Part shown: piece by piece, positions 10,736 to 21,788 of the stretch
Layout: each line of letters starts with the position of its first letter
How positions within the stretch are numbered: the stretch's first letter is position 1
From: Isoetes taiwanensis
Lineage: Eukaryota > Streptophyta > Lycopodiopsida > Isoetales > Isoetaceae
Reading direction: 5' to 3'
DNA: 64,000 nt
Assembly (NCBI GenBank): GCA_021234155.1
Contig: JAJEKV010000206.1
Location: 928,001-992,000, forward strand
Translations under genes and position numbers: made by a program
Notes under the pieces: model-generated
What the model was told of the DNA's origin: nothing
What the model saw: only the letters and a program-made list of their open reading frames with translations
Database searches by the model: none

Positions 10736-12530
10736 GGTCTGGAATATGTTTAAGGAAGCGTAATCCCTCTGGTGGACTCCAGTCCTTAGTTGTGGTATAC
10801 TTCTTCCCCTGTAAGAAGCTTTGGCCATCCTTCAAGTAGAACTTGATATGATGTTGAAAGGTGAGATCATTCAACTTGTTCACAGCTTGTTCTCTGTTTG
10901 AACGTTGAGAGAAAACAAACTCTCTGAAATCAGCAGTCTCTTTAAGAAGATCGACCACTGGAGTAGGAGTATAAGAATCTTCAATAATTGGGACTAAAGA
11001 AGGAAGGCGAAAGCCTTCTTCCTTCTAAAAGCGCCTGAGAAAATCTCTTGAACATTTGGTCAATCGATCATGAGTGTGGCCTACAAGTAAGAAACCAGAG
11101 CTTCACTTTTACGAAGATCCCTAGCTCCACTAACATGGCACAACGACGCAAAGAGTGTTTGATTCTTGTTCTCCCTTGTAGTATTGTCAAGTTCTTGGAT
11201 AAAGCTTGGTGGTAATTGCTCTTGCTCGCATACGCGGGACCTTGTTAAGAATTGTAATTGTGAGGTTGGTCACCATGCAAGTTTGGATCGTCAAAAATAC
11301 TTTGCACCTTAGACTTCCTTTGAAGACCATAGCTCCTACAAGGTGGACCTTAACAAAACATTCCTCTGGCACATCTTTAGGAATGTTCAAGAAAATGGTA
11401 GAGTTGTTTTTTTTGGTCCATTCCATCAATCACACAGACATGTATTGCGATTGGGCGTTCAAGAAACTTTTTTTTTCTATGCTTGGCAAGCTTTCTTCTC
11501 TCTGTTGCTTGTTGTTCACGATGTCGACAAGGTTACATTTGCACAATATCGTAGAAGAAATCAGGTCAAAGCATTTTCTCGAAACAAGTGAGAGATTGGA
11601 GAACATAAACTTACTTCTTTTCGACCTCTGTCTTTGCGGTTTTTCGTTGACTCTTTAATTACGCACACCTCGAGCAAGCGGACATTCTATGTTTTCTAGG
11701 AATTTTTTCACAAGACCCAATTCACTTTTCCACAGTCACGGTGAAGTGTGAGTAAGAGATGTCTTTGAAGCTGAGTGCAAGTCTCTTTGTACTCATTAAA
11801 AACATCTTTTTGGTGATGTTATCGGTTAAATGATACATGTTCTTTGTTAGGTAGCTTCTCACATGTTTCTCTAAAATATTTCTCCATCCATGACACGGCG
11901 GCAAGGGCATGCATGGTTACAACTCTTCTTGGTCCACAATGATCATCGATTGCTGGATTTTTGTCCGATCTTTTGTGTATTCTAGACATTACGGTGGACC
12001 CTAAGCGGTGGACAACCATAAAACATTTACGGCAAACTTCTTGGCCGGTTAATGTAGTGCAAGAAGGTGTTGATGCGGTCTTACATGATAAGCTAAGTAG
12101 GCATTCAGTGCGCCAATGTCATGGGCAGTAGTTGTCTCTAGCTGCTTTCGTAATTTAGCCATGTTAAATCTGTTGATGCAACCCAATGAGCAGCATTTAG
12201 TTCTCAAAACTCTCCTCATTTTGTGTTCATCCATAAGATTTCTTCTTCTGAGGAGGAGCAAGCCCTCAAACCAAAATCCACCTTGAATTTCTTTGAAGAT
12301 TGGTTTGGAGAACATGTAATCTCTTTGTTCCTCGTTGGTGTCTTCATCTTCGATGAAACTTCTACTCTGGGGGTGACTTCCTCATCCGAGTGGTGTGCTT
12401 GTAGAGGAAAAGCGGACCACGTGAAGTTGTTCAGGAATAAGGAGAGTCTGATGTTAAAGGATGGTGATGGCCCATAAGAGGTTGTGGCATCAATTTGTTC
12501 TTGTACCATCTTGAAAAGGAGTTCTTGCAA
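10736..12530 (-). pseudogene. DUF7869-like transposon protein, frameshifted
   Basis: Read on the minus strand, the pieces follow in order: a Ser/charged leader (12530-12240), KMRRVLRTKCCSLGCINRFN (about 12230-12160), MVVHRLGSTVMSRIHKRSDK (12019-11950), TMHALAAVSWMEKYFRETCE, YHLTDNITKK and DISYSHFT (about 11930-11740), NNKQQREEKACQA (near 11500), a D-G-M-D-Q phrase (about 11430-11415), VHLVGAMV and NLTITILNKV (11340-11245), a DN...ENKNQ-type stretch (about 11190-11150), then LVGHTHD/IDQMF-like sequence (about 11090-11060), and finally VVDLLKETADFREFV (10958 onward). I recognise this order from a eukaryotic transposon-borne family annotated with DUF7869. The three conserved acidic phrases suggest a DDE/RNase H-type enzyme, which is inference. 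At least five frame changes are present. It lies head-to-head with the methyltransferase-like gene. Confidence 0.65.
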
Positions 12531-14300
12531 ACATCTCCTTTAGAAGATTTGGAATTACGCATATCCATGTGTCACAACCGTCGTTGTGTGAAGAGGAGTG
12601 CATCTTTGGGCGTCGTCCTCATTTGTAGTGAAGTCTGGTGAGAGAAATTGTAGTGAATCTCCACGGTCTTACGTGTTTTTACGTGTTCCTTGTATGTTTG
12701 CACGAAGGGGCGAAACTACAAAGGGGGGGTAGCTTGTTCTTGAGCACCCTTTGTTGTGGAGCTTCGTGTAGGTCAGGGGGATGGAGCGAAGGGTGGTGGC
12801 GGCATGCTCCGAACTGGTGGTGATGCTTTGGAAGGAGATCGGTGTCAAGTCTCTTGGACTTGGTGGCGGTTGGAAGGGTGGTGGAAGTCCATTACGTCTT
12901 TGGACTCGGTGTCTCTTCAAGAAGCAAGAACGATGAAGTAGAGGTAGGAGCCGGAGAATACCGGTCTTGAAGAAGAAAAGACGCGTTCCCGAAGAGTGTG
13001 TCCTCGAGAACTAGGCGAGCTTGAGACAAGCGAAAGGTGGTGGAAGTTTGTTGTGGCGGTTTGTCATCTTAAGAAGCGCAAAAGCGATTGTAGAGTTTAG
13101 AGAATGTTTCTCTCTGCTTGAGCTTTTCTTATTCGAATACAAGCCCGCCTAGTACAAGTAGAAGTTCACCGCAACAATTAAGCGAAAGGCAAACTAAAAG
13201 CTATTCCGAATACACTAGAAGCGAGCGGTAAGGCCAAATGTATTCCACTTCACATAGAAAGCGAGCAAGGCGGAATGGACACCTTTAAAAGGAAATTTTG
13301 GCCTTGATTTGCGTATTCGGTCTCACGAGCTCAAGTCGCCCGGCGCCGGGCGCCTCAATATAATATTCGAGGCGTATTCCGTTCCACATAGAAGACATGG
13401 ACGGTGAGCAACTAAGTACAACGTACCATCATTTTTTAGTTTGTTTCTTATTCTGGAATACAGTTTTGCCTTCGCGTGAAGGCGAAAGTGTATTCCGAAT
13501 ACACTTTGGTTTACATCCACGAAGCCAAAGTGTATTCGAATACACTTCGCCTTTAGCTGAATCACGAAAAGTGTATTAGGAATACACTTTTCGCCTTCTT
13601 GCGAAAGGCAAAAGTGTATTCCGGAATACACTTTAGTGACTTTAGGTTTTTGAAGGACGATTCTTTTGAATTTTTTCTTGAATTTAGGGCGTTTTCTCTG
13701 CTTTCTAGACATGTTTCAGCCTGTTTTTTGGTCAAGGAAGCATTGTTGTTTTGGTCATTTTGTCCTCTTTTTGTACTCTTTTTGTCATTTTCTCAAGTCA
13801 TTTTGTATCATTAGAGGAAAAATGAGATCACATTTTGTCCCATTAAGGGATGCTTAAAATGCCATGTCAGCTTTTTAAACTGTCCAATAAAAGAAGAGCT
13901 CCAGTATATCTCATTCCAGTATTATGTGGCAGCCTGTAATTAATGCAGCTGCAACTAACTTCTGTGGTATCATTTTTTCATTATAACTTTTGATCAAGAA
14001 CTCCGATTCAAAAACTTTTTGTAGCAATGGGTTCGTCTTCACAAGATCTATCTAGTGATAACCCATTCATACATCTTTTACGATATAAATATATAAGAAA
14101 TAAGCAAAAGATCATATTTTTTTAAGGTTAACGCATATGACCATATTGAAATACATCATAACTATATATCATTGGAAAGATCTTTTCATTCCGCATCTAA
14201 TGCAACAAACGCCGCAACATTTTGACAAGTGGATGAAAACTTATGGGGGGGAAACAATAGCAATGAAGTTGTTGGTGCTGCATTAATTGCAGTTAATAGA
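12531..14300. other. Region between the divergent DUF7869-like and methyltransferase-like genes
   Basis: No convincing gene. A G-rich stretch (12720-12890) is followed by sequence with many copies of a GTATTCNGAATAC-type palindrome from 13130, the regular array being at 13485-13634. It probably holds the shared upstream region of the two divergent genes. Open frames here, such as 13323-13712 on the minus strand, are mainly translations of the palindromes. Confidence 0.5.
13485..13634. repeat. Array of four palindromes at about 40-bp spacing (array 1)
   Basis: Four near-perfect palindromes of the type AAAGTGTATTC(N)GAATACACTTT are centred at about 13496, 13537, 13579 and 13622. The cores differ by single inserted bases (ttccgaa, ttcgaa, ttaggaa, ttccggaa) while the outer arms are kept. 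Looser copies occur upstream at about 13130, 13205, 13310, 13372 and 13450. Spacers contain 'gcgaaag' and 'cttcgcc', which are themselves partly complementary. Confidence 0.9.
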
Positions 14301-15804
14301 GGGTAGCCATTCCATTGGAGGATTCTTATGGGGATGAAATGAGATCTCAAATTTCCTCTAATGTCTGGAATAGTTTTGATGCCAGTGTTTTCACTAAAAA
14401 GAAGTTTTTACACACATTTTGTACAGGCAAGATGGCAGCAAGAAACAACACAAGAAGACCATTAAAATCGGTCAGAAACCGCACCCACAGAGACGGGTTG
14501 AAGAAACTGCTATGCCTGCGATTTACGAGAACTACCAAACTCAGTGGTTCTTCACAAGGGGTGCAACAGTGGAAAGTCTGGCACCCTTACGTTCTTACAT
14601 GTGCGGCCGGAGTCTTTGGTTCAAAAAGGTGCGATGACGAGAGAAATTTATGCATGGGAACCATTCAAGCTGTGAGTGAAGTAGCTGGGGAGTCGGGACA
14701 ACGCGGGAGACTGTCTTTCGCGACATCTTAAGGTTTCATTCATGTTGGTGAAGCCTATTTTAGATTGGTGAAAGTAAATCCACCGGCACTTTATAAGTAT
14801 TGTTCTCACTATTTGAACAAGAGATAAACTGCGTCCATAATCAATGCCGTTAAGTAGCTCACAAAGCGAGGAGTTCCCCTCTGGCCGACCGAGCACGGGG
14901 AAGAGGAAGATCAAGGGAATTTATCGGGGAGTCCATCGCGGTCTGCGAGCCCATCAGAGTGAGTTCATCAGTTAGGAAGAGCAGCCACCTCCACCACCGT
15001 CAAAGAAGCAGAGGCAAACCATAGCTGCTAAAGAGCCTAAGAAAAGAAAAACGGCTATCATTGAAACAGAAGATGCTCCTGAGGATGCACACAAGAAGAA
15101 GAAGGGGAAAGGCAAAGCACCTGGCGTTGCCATCAAAAAAAAAAAGTTGATAAAACAATGAGAAAAAATGGAAGAGATAAACACGCACAAATTTGTGCAA
15201 GGTGTCATTTTATTTGCGGTCACATCTATGAAGCTTCCTCCAAAAATGAAGGCGGTGAGCGACCACCGCAGGTTCGAAAGATATATGCGAGACCATCCGA
15301 GGAACCTCAAGGGCGAGAATCGGAGCAATCCCAATGCACATGTTGCTCCAATTGTTGTTCTTGTTGATAGAGAAGCGTGCACAACTCCCGCAGAGTACGA
15401 TAGAAAAAATGCGGACACATATCGCATTATGTTTTGGGTGGGAACCACGGCTTTAAGGCAAGGAGGCAATTATACAAAAAAAAAAGAATCCTAGGTACTT
15501 ATGCGTTTCTGCAATGCGATCTCGTGGTTTGACCGACGAGGAAGCCAAAATCGTTGCCAACACTCACAACGCTGACAACGAGTACAAGTTAAAAATGAGC
15601 TTTGTCGACAAAATCAGATTCATGCACAGAGAATATGTCATCTTCAAGGAGAAGTACGGAGAGGATCTCAAAAAGCCACGATTACTCCCTTGAACTTAAA
15701 AAGCTTGTGCCATTGAGTGTTGCCTTAAATACGACGAGGCGAACAAATGGGCATCACTCATTGGTCATGACAATTGGTTTCAGCTAGCGTTTAGGGATGG
15801 CCGG

Positions 15805-15877
15805 GTAAGGTTGCAAGCGTATTCCAGAATAAGATTTAGTGTACAACTAGCTTCTAAGTTTCTTTTTTTGTTTGCAG
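15805..15877 (+). other. Short GT-AG intron in the methyltransferase-like gene
   Basis: The donor CGG|GTAAGG and the acceptor TTTTTTTGTTTGCAG|ATC join FRDGR to IWELQNK in a continuous frame. Its presence shows the locus was a spliced eukaryotic gene and not bacterial contamination. Confidence 0.7.
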
Positions 15878-16112
15878 ATCTGGGAGCTCCAAAACAAAAT
15901 ATTTAATATGTTTGAGCGCGGTGAGCTAAAAAGTAAGGGAAAGGTGTGGGAGAAGAAGAAAGGCGGCGGCGTGCCAAAGAAAGAAATGACCATCAACATG
16001 CGGAGGGAGATGCGGGGGTTCAGCGACCGCACGGAATTACTAGAGCGACTTACGCAAAAGGTGGTGGACAAGGAGTTCACACTTTCGAAGAAATGTCGAA
16101 GGAGTTGCACAA

Positions 16113-16531
16113 GTAAGCATTACAATCATTTTTGCCTTTTCACTTGTAGAATTCTACAATTTCCTCCGGATAACTTGACAATCTGGTGCTCACGGAAATG
16201 CTTTCTCACCCTCGAGGGAGCGAAAGTGTATTCGAATACACCTTCTCACTTCTTGTAGTGTTAAAGTGTATTCGAATACACTTTTACTCCTTTGAGTCGG
16301 TAAAAAGCGTGATACGGAATACACACTCTAACTTGTTGCGTTGTAGAAGTGTATTCGAATACACTTTCGCTCCTTCTTTCTTGATTAAAGTGTGATACGG
16401 AATACTGCTTTGCAACAAGAAAAATATTGTTTGGCGCTTGTATTCTAGAATAACTTTAGGGTGGCGGGGAAGATAGTTTACTTCACGTTTTCTCTTTTCA
16501 ATTTGCTAAAAGGTTGTGGTTTTCTTTCTAG
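16113..16531 (+). other. Second intron, containing palindrome array 2
   Basis: The donor ACAA|GTAAGC at 16113 and a polypyrimidine acceptor TTTTCTTTCTAG ending at 16531 bound a stretch without coding sense. The palindrome array (16226-16400) lies inside it. The exact acceptor is inferred. Confidence 0.5.
16226..16405. repeat. Array of five palindromes at about 40-bp spacing (array 2)
   Basis: GTGTATTCGAATACAC is centred at about 16233, 16273 and 16356; two variants (GTGATACGGAATACAC-like) are centred at about 16316 and 16398. The spacing of 40-42 bp matches array 1, 2.7 kb upstream. Single looser copies at about 15818, 16440, 17186 and 17230 link the arrays to the gene as a whole. Confidence 0.9.
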
Positions 16532-17780
16532 CCAAAAAATGTTATCACCGCCGGACATGTGCGATGGAGCAACTCAGCGTGGAGGCGTGGGAGAGGTGCA
16601 AGGAGCTTTATCCGTAGCTACATCCGGCGGCGTATGCTTCGATGCGCGCAAATTTTTGAAGGATGGGTGCGGTGACTAAACCGTCATACTTTACTTGTCT
16701 CTGTCTCAATCTCCCCTTTGTTTGCGGAACAAGAAGAAAAATAAGGACACGCCGGAAGGTTTCATGCACCTCGTCGGTGCACGAGAAGAAAGAAGAACCG
16801 GCGGAGAGGAGAACTCTAGATGTGGAGCCGCCGACTATGAAAAGTTTAATTTGTTTGACCAAAATAATTTGTTTTCCATCATTCACGGGGATTTGCACTA
16901 AATTGGTTGGGACGGTAAAGCCCGCGAGGATTTCCTGCTTTGGTGATTCGCGGACCTTCCTTATGGCTTTAAGCTAAAGAAACGGCCGTTCTGACGATCA
17001 GCCTTTTAAATTTTCGAGTTTAACGGCTTTTTCGTCGCTGACATCAAACAAGTCACAATGGCCAACAGCGGCGTCTTGTCGTGTTTCACTCGAGCATGCA
17101 ATCGGCCTTGTGGAGTCCACGTTTAAAAATCGCCGGATCCCGGTGCAAAAGCTGGTTATGAGAATTTGGTTTGGTGAGTACTTTATTACGGAATACGTTG
17201 GGCTTGTTTCTTTTTTTTGTTTTGATTATTCTATTCGAATATAATTGCCTTTGACTTGTTCTCTTTGTTTGTTTTTGTTACGTTTTTCGTTAGTGACACC
17301 ACTCTAATTTCTCTGGTACAAAACAAATATAAACTACCATGGCGGGCGAGGTTCTTTGAGTAAGGTTGAATACCTCCATGTTGCTTCTTGGAGTTTCGAT
17401 GGAAAACGCACCATGGAGCATTTTAAACAATGACATGCGAATTTTTCTAATGTGTTGGAATTTCCAAATTTGTGCTTCAAAAGCTCTCAGGACCCTAGTG
17501 CACAAGGTAGAATTGTTAATCACTACCGGAAGCCTCAAAGCTAATCAACCATCTCCTAGACATGTTTTTCCGTCCCGGGAGATTGGGTGCTTGATGCCTT
17601 CTCGGCTCACGGTACAACAATAGCTTGTGCACTTAGGAAGGGCGGAATTGTGTAGCGGTGAACATTGATAAAGAAGGCGTGCAATTCATCAAGATGAGAT
17701 TGGCAGCCTTGCCTACCCTACCGGATGAGCACCAAGAGTTAGGGGCCAAATCCTCATCGATTTTGCCAAGCTGACCTCTT

Positions 17781-19650
17781 GAGATCTGACCTCCATTCAC
17801 TAGCTCTTTAGAGGATGAAGCTACTTTTGAGAGCTGAAAGAAGTGGCACTAGCTACCATTCACGAAGACAACGCTTGAGAAGTAGACAAGGGTAAGGCAC
17901 AAGAAAAGGATCGGACTCTGAGAATGCAGCCAGAGAAACAAGCAAAAGCATGATGAAGACTTGATTTGGACCTTTAGTCTGTCTTTTCCAAAAAAACATT
18001 AATACTGACCACCATGTGATGTTACAAATTGTGTCATTGAAACACTCTTCATTATATAATAATTATTTTATTTACTACATTCTGGTGTTTTCAAGATAGT
18101 ACTTTTTCAGAATACAAAAGCATGTCTAAATTCTTCCCTTTTCAAGTGTTGGTTTTGGCAAAATCCAAGTTCTTTTACACTAGGGGGCCAAAAAGGAGGT
18201 AAAAAAAAATTAAGCCTATTGGAATTCCCAATTAGAAGGAAAAAAGTGTCATTTTCTAGATCAGGCTATTTTTTTCAAGGGAATCTTTGAAACGGGAGTG
18301 CTGCAACACTCCCGTTTAATTTGCAATCATGTTTCCTTCATTGTACTAGTTAGAAGACAGCCTTTCTTGATTGCACTGTGTTGTTTGTGTCATAACTTAA
18401 CTGTTGTCCCTGTTTGAAATTAATTGTACTACTGCACACAATTGCACGGTAACTGTTGTCCCTGTTTGAAATTAATTGTACTACTGCGCACAATTGCATA
18501 GATAAATCAAGGCACACGCAATGGCTGATATTGTGCACACCCGAGAGAATTGTCGGTTGAAAAACATATTTCAGAGTAGGTTATGATACAAATTTACAGA
18601 ATACAAATTTGCACAGGCACTTTGATAGAGCTACATGATTTTCATTACATGCAGGGCTAAAATTCTTTTATATTCAATGTCATTCATAAGCCAAAGCTAC
18701 AGTGCACCCATCAAATGCTGAGCCCCTGCTTTAACCATTTGTACATATATGAAGGTGCGTTCACCTTATGCATGCCTTCACTATTCTATACAGATATTAC
18801 TTCTTCCATTTTTTGCCACAAACTATTTGAAAGGGAGAGCAACCAGACAAAATACTGAGTTCCTATTTTAGCAATACGCACAAATACACCGGTGTAGCCA
18901 CCTTATGCATGTCTTTACTATTTTAAACAGCTATTATTTGTTCAGATTTCCATGCAAAATATTTCTCATTTCTGAGGCTCAATTCTGTGTCAATTTTTTG
19001 ATTAATTATAACTACAGCCACCCCCTTGGTGTATCCATGATATCATCCTAAGGTTTTCACAGATCAACATTATGCCACAAATACTAATTATGTACTATGT
19101 TGTGATAATGTCCCATATCCTAAACAACATGCCTACGGAGAGAACATTCTTTAAATGCTATAGCTACATTTTCTCAAATCATATTATATTAAGAGTGCAG
19201 TCAGCCCGCGCATGCACTCTCAATGCCTAAAGAGACCATTTAACCATGCGTTGTCAGGGTTTACGTACAGAAATCAACCTTTCACTCTCTATCCAGATTT
19301 CAAAATGCTAAAATACAGATTCTATCCATGCTTACTCAGATTTTTCACTACAATATCATAGTGTGAGTTTACAGACTTTAATTGCAGCATTACCTATTTT
19401 CCCGTAAGGACCTATCATAAAGGTGTGACCACCCCATGCATGCATTATCACTGCCTAGTAAATCCATTTATCTGTGTACTGTTTAGAATTTACTCATAGA
19501 AGTTAAACATGAACTCTTTACCTCAGTTTTCCAAGTGCCGAAACACAGATTTTATTCCTGCTTACCAAGATATTTTGCTACAGTATCCTGCTGTTGTGAG
19601 CTTACAGAACTTAATTGCCTTACCATCTAGTTTCCCATAAGAACCTCAAG
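17781..19650. other. Intergenic, no gene seen
   Basis: Contains the 18.2-kb element copy, a perfect 11-bp-arm hairpin at 18290-18317 (aaacgggagtg / cactcccgttt) and a 52-bp tandem duplication (18397-18500). From 18760 to 19460 a degenerate motif ('cacc-t-atgcatgc-tt-act') recurs three times. No coding signal. Confidence 0.5.
18397..18500. repeat. Tandem duplication, period about 52 bp
   Basis: 'aactgttgtccctgtttgaaattaattgtactactgc' occurs at about 18398 and again at about 18450, with the following 'acacaattgca' also shared. The copies abut. Confidence 0.9.
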
Positions 19651-20580
19651 TTATGTTCTGATACAAACATCAGCCCACATAACAGCCTCATGCAGATCAT
19701 CTGCCACATAACAACAATTTTTTTGTGGCAAAGATTGCTCTATGTCATCACGCTGTGCTGTAGCTTTAGAACTTTCAACATCATTCATAACAGCCATTGG
19801 AAGGTCATCCTCTTTTGGCAAACATTCTTGTACAAATCCGCAAGCTACACCATTTCCATCAAATGTTAACTGCTCAGCACTTGACAGACCTTGTTCAAGT
19901 TCAACCATAGCATCTTGGCCTTGTTGTAAAGCTGTAGCCGAACCAATGATCATGTGATCTACAACCTTCGTGATTTGATCTTCGTCTCTTATTGGATCTT
20001 GTTGGAATTCATCTGCAACTGTTTCCATACATACAAGATCTTGGTCTTTCTGTACTATTGCAGGGACCTCAATGGTCATGCCATCAATAGCCTTCACAAT
20101 TTGATCTTCCACATCCTCAACTCCATCGTGCTCAGAAACCTCAATGGTCATGCCATTTACAGCCTCCATAGAGTATTTTTCTACATCCTCAATTTCATGA
20201 TGCTCATCATAACATTCCACGTCACATGATTTATGTTCTGCTTCGCATGGCTTATCTTCATCTCCAAAAGTCATGTCATCCACAGCTTGATCATCCACAG
20301 CTCGATCCTTTGATTCGTCACTTCCACGATGCTCATGTTGTTGGATGCCTTCAAAAAGTTTCTCTTCTGTTTTACCATCACCTTCCACACATCATGTTGG
20401 TGTGGCATCACAGACAATAGCATCTTTCACAAATGTACTTTCATCCCCACTTTGACCATCTTTTATAGAAGTCAATTCCTCAATACAGTTAGCCATCTCC
20501 TCCTCCTCAGATGGACCTGCCCCCAGGTTAACTTCCTCAGATGCCATTATTTCCTGAACTTGCTTAAGTTCTGCTCCCAT
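19651..20580 (-). pseudogene. Acidic low-complexity protein with internal repeats, one in-frame TGA
   Basis: One frame runs from the ATG at 20580 to 19651 (about 309 codons), interrupted only by TGA at 20392-20394. The protein is very acidic and built of loose repeats: EAVNGMTIEV, KAIDGMTIEV and KVVDHMIIGS, with AVDDQAVDDMTF as a related copy, each with nearby DVED or DEDQ. No known domain was recognised. The frame ends about 100 bp below the ERECTA-like exons on the same strand, so it could be a chimeric tail of that locus or an independent gene. The TGA is one C-to-T change from CGA (Arg). Whether the protein is made is unknown. Confidence 0.5.
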
Positions 20581-20684
20581 TTAAATTGTTGTGTGAAAGA
20601 TCCCTGGACAATCATTTCTTCTAAATTAATATGTTTCTATAACATGAAAACAATCAATATAGAGTGCATGGAACACAAACTTAC

Positions 20685-21410
20685 AAAAGATCAATACTTC
20701 TTAACATGCCAAATTCTGCTGGGATTCGTCCAGTTAGTTTGTTATTTCTTAAGATGCTACAAGAATATGGAAAGCAAGAATATGGACCTTATTTCTTAAG
20801 GTCCCTGACAAGGGGTACATAAGAACTGTCAATAATGCAGCAAACCCAGCAACATTTAGGACTTCACATACAAGTAAAAGTTTCCTTACAAGGTTTCTAG
20901 GTTGATTATGCGCCCCAAGTCATCAGGGATGCTGCCACTGAAGTAATTGTTGGATAAATTTCTGCACAGAAACATGCAAGGAGTTAGAAATCTACATGGA
21001 TATGTACATTACATGTATCAAATATTTCTTACAGATAAGTCAAGCTGTCAAGCTTATGAAGCTCAGATGGAATGCTTCCATTCACCATGCACATTCCTGC
21101 AAAGAAAATAGCATGTTAGTTTGGCTTTATCAGACTCAAGGAACCATTAACCCTATCTTTCTCATAGGTAATTCAGAGCTGTGCATGAACTGATATTTGC
21201 TGGAATTGATCCGATCAGGTCATTATTTGCTAAATTCCTGCACATCCAAAATAATACATCAGCTTAAGAGCGGCAAGTCGAAACTGACAATCATGCTTTC
21301 TGATTCTCTTATAGTTCAAACAACTCGTTAAGGCTACCAAGCTGAGATGCTTTGTCATGTTGCCAAGTTCTGGAGGGATTGTTCCAATAAGTAGATTACC
21401 ATGAAGGTAC
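20685..21410 (-). pseudogene. ERECTA-family LRR receptor kinase fragment (five LRR exons)
   Basis: On the minus strand five consecutive LRR exons are bounded by splice sites: 21410-21339 (YLHGNLLIGTIPPELGNMTK), 21237-21166 (NLANNDLIGSIPANISSCTA), 21096-21033 (MVNGSIPSELHKLDSLTYL), 20961-20890 (NLSNNYFSGSIPDDLGRIIN) and 20756-20685 (RNNKLTGRIPAEFGMLRS). Two of them are exactly 72 bp with clean AG/GT borders. The wording and order follow the ERECTA receptor kinases, which perceive EPF peptides and pattern stomata. Defects: the exon expected between the first two is missing, the third has lost 8 bp, the second has lost its GT donor (CT|ATGAGA), and neither transmembrane nor kinase exons follow. 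A truncated duplicate is the best reading. Confidence 0.8.
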
Positions 21411-21548
21411 CTGTAATATTCTTGGCTATAAACATTCTTGGCTAAGAATATCTAAGCAATATCAGAAACCTCTATCTATACCACTATCAAAACCTGATCA
21501 TATTGCTATCTATTCCTGATACTTGGAATACTTGTTTGCAAAGACCAA

Positions 21549-21650
21549 GCAGATCTAAGCCTGCACCTCTGATCAAGTCCAGCATTACCAAATAGAGCAT
21601 AGATCTAAGCCTACATCTCTGATCAAGTCCAGCATTATCAAATAGGGCAT
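21549..21650. repeat. Tandem duplication, period 51 bp
   Basis: 'agatctaagcct-ca-ctctgatcaagtccagcatta' occurs at 21550 and 21601 with four substitutions; the copies abut. Confidence 0.9.
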
Positions 21651-21788
21651 ATATATGACGTTGAAAAATATCCAAGGATTGTGGTGTTTAAAAACACCTT
21701 TTTATTTCAATATCCATGTCTGTCAAGTAAAACACACAACAAAAGTTAACTACGAGACAAGATGCCAAGGATTATGAGAAAATCCCTT

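Larger units (their letters stand above)
14300..17780 (+). pseudogene. ParB-like / beta-class DNA amino-methyltransferase gene, intron-containing, broken
   Basis: Pieces in order: an N-terminal exon after TTGTACAG (about 14426; basic, KKQHKKTIKIGQKPH), a Lys-rich leader (about 14985-15150), then SDHRRFERYMRDHPRNLKGE and a ParB-like phrase RGLTDEEAKIVANTHNADNE (about 15523-15580) with FVDKIRFMHREY. NWFQLAFRDGR joins IWELQNKIFNMFE across a 73-bp GTAAGG...TTTGCAG intron (15805-15877). A donor at 16113 and an acceptor at 16531 bound an intron carrying palindrome array 2. The catalytic part follows: GDLH, IGWDGKAREDFLLW, FADLPYGF (motif IV, 16953-16967), EHAIGLVESTFKNRRIPVQK, then LINHLLDMFF, GDWVLDAFSAHGTT (motif I, 17578-17619) and NCVAVNIDKEGVQFIKMRLA. 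Motif IV before motif I, with the LINHLLDMFF segment in the motif X position, is the beta-class order of N6-adenine/N4-cytosine methyltransferases. Several stops and frameshifts interrupt it; motif IV reads DLPY instead of DPPY. Confidence 0.7.

Noticed and set aside
13323-13712. 129-residue minus-strand ORF with repeated 'IHF' phrases
   Set aside because: Most of it is the translated palindrome array and the rest has no domain.
13485-16405. CRISPR-like array (regular short repeats with spacers)
   Set aside because: The repeats are perfect palindromes of 16-24 bp, spacers are related to one another, copies are few, and the context is a spliced eukaryotic gene without cas genes.
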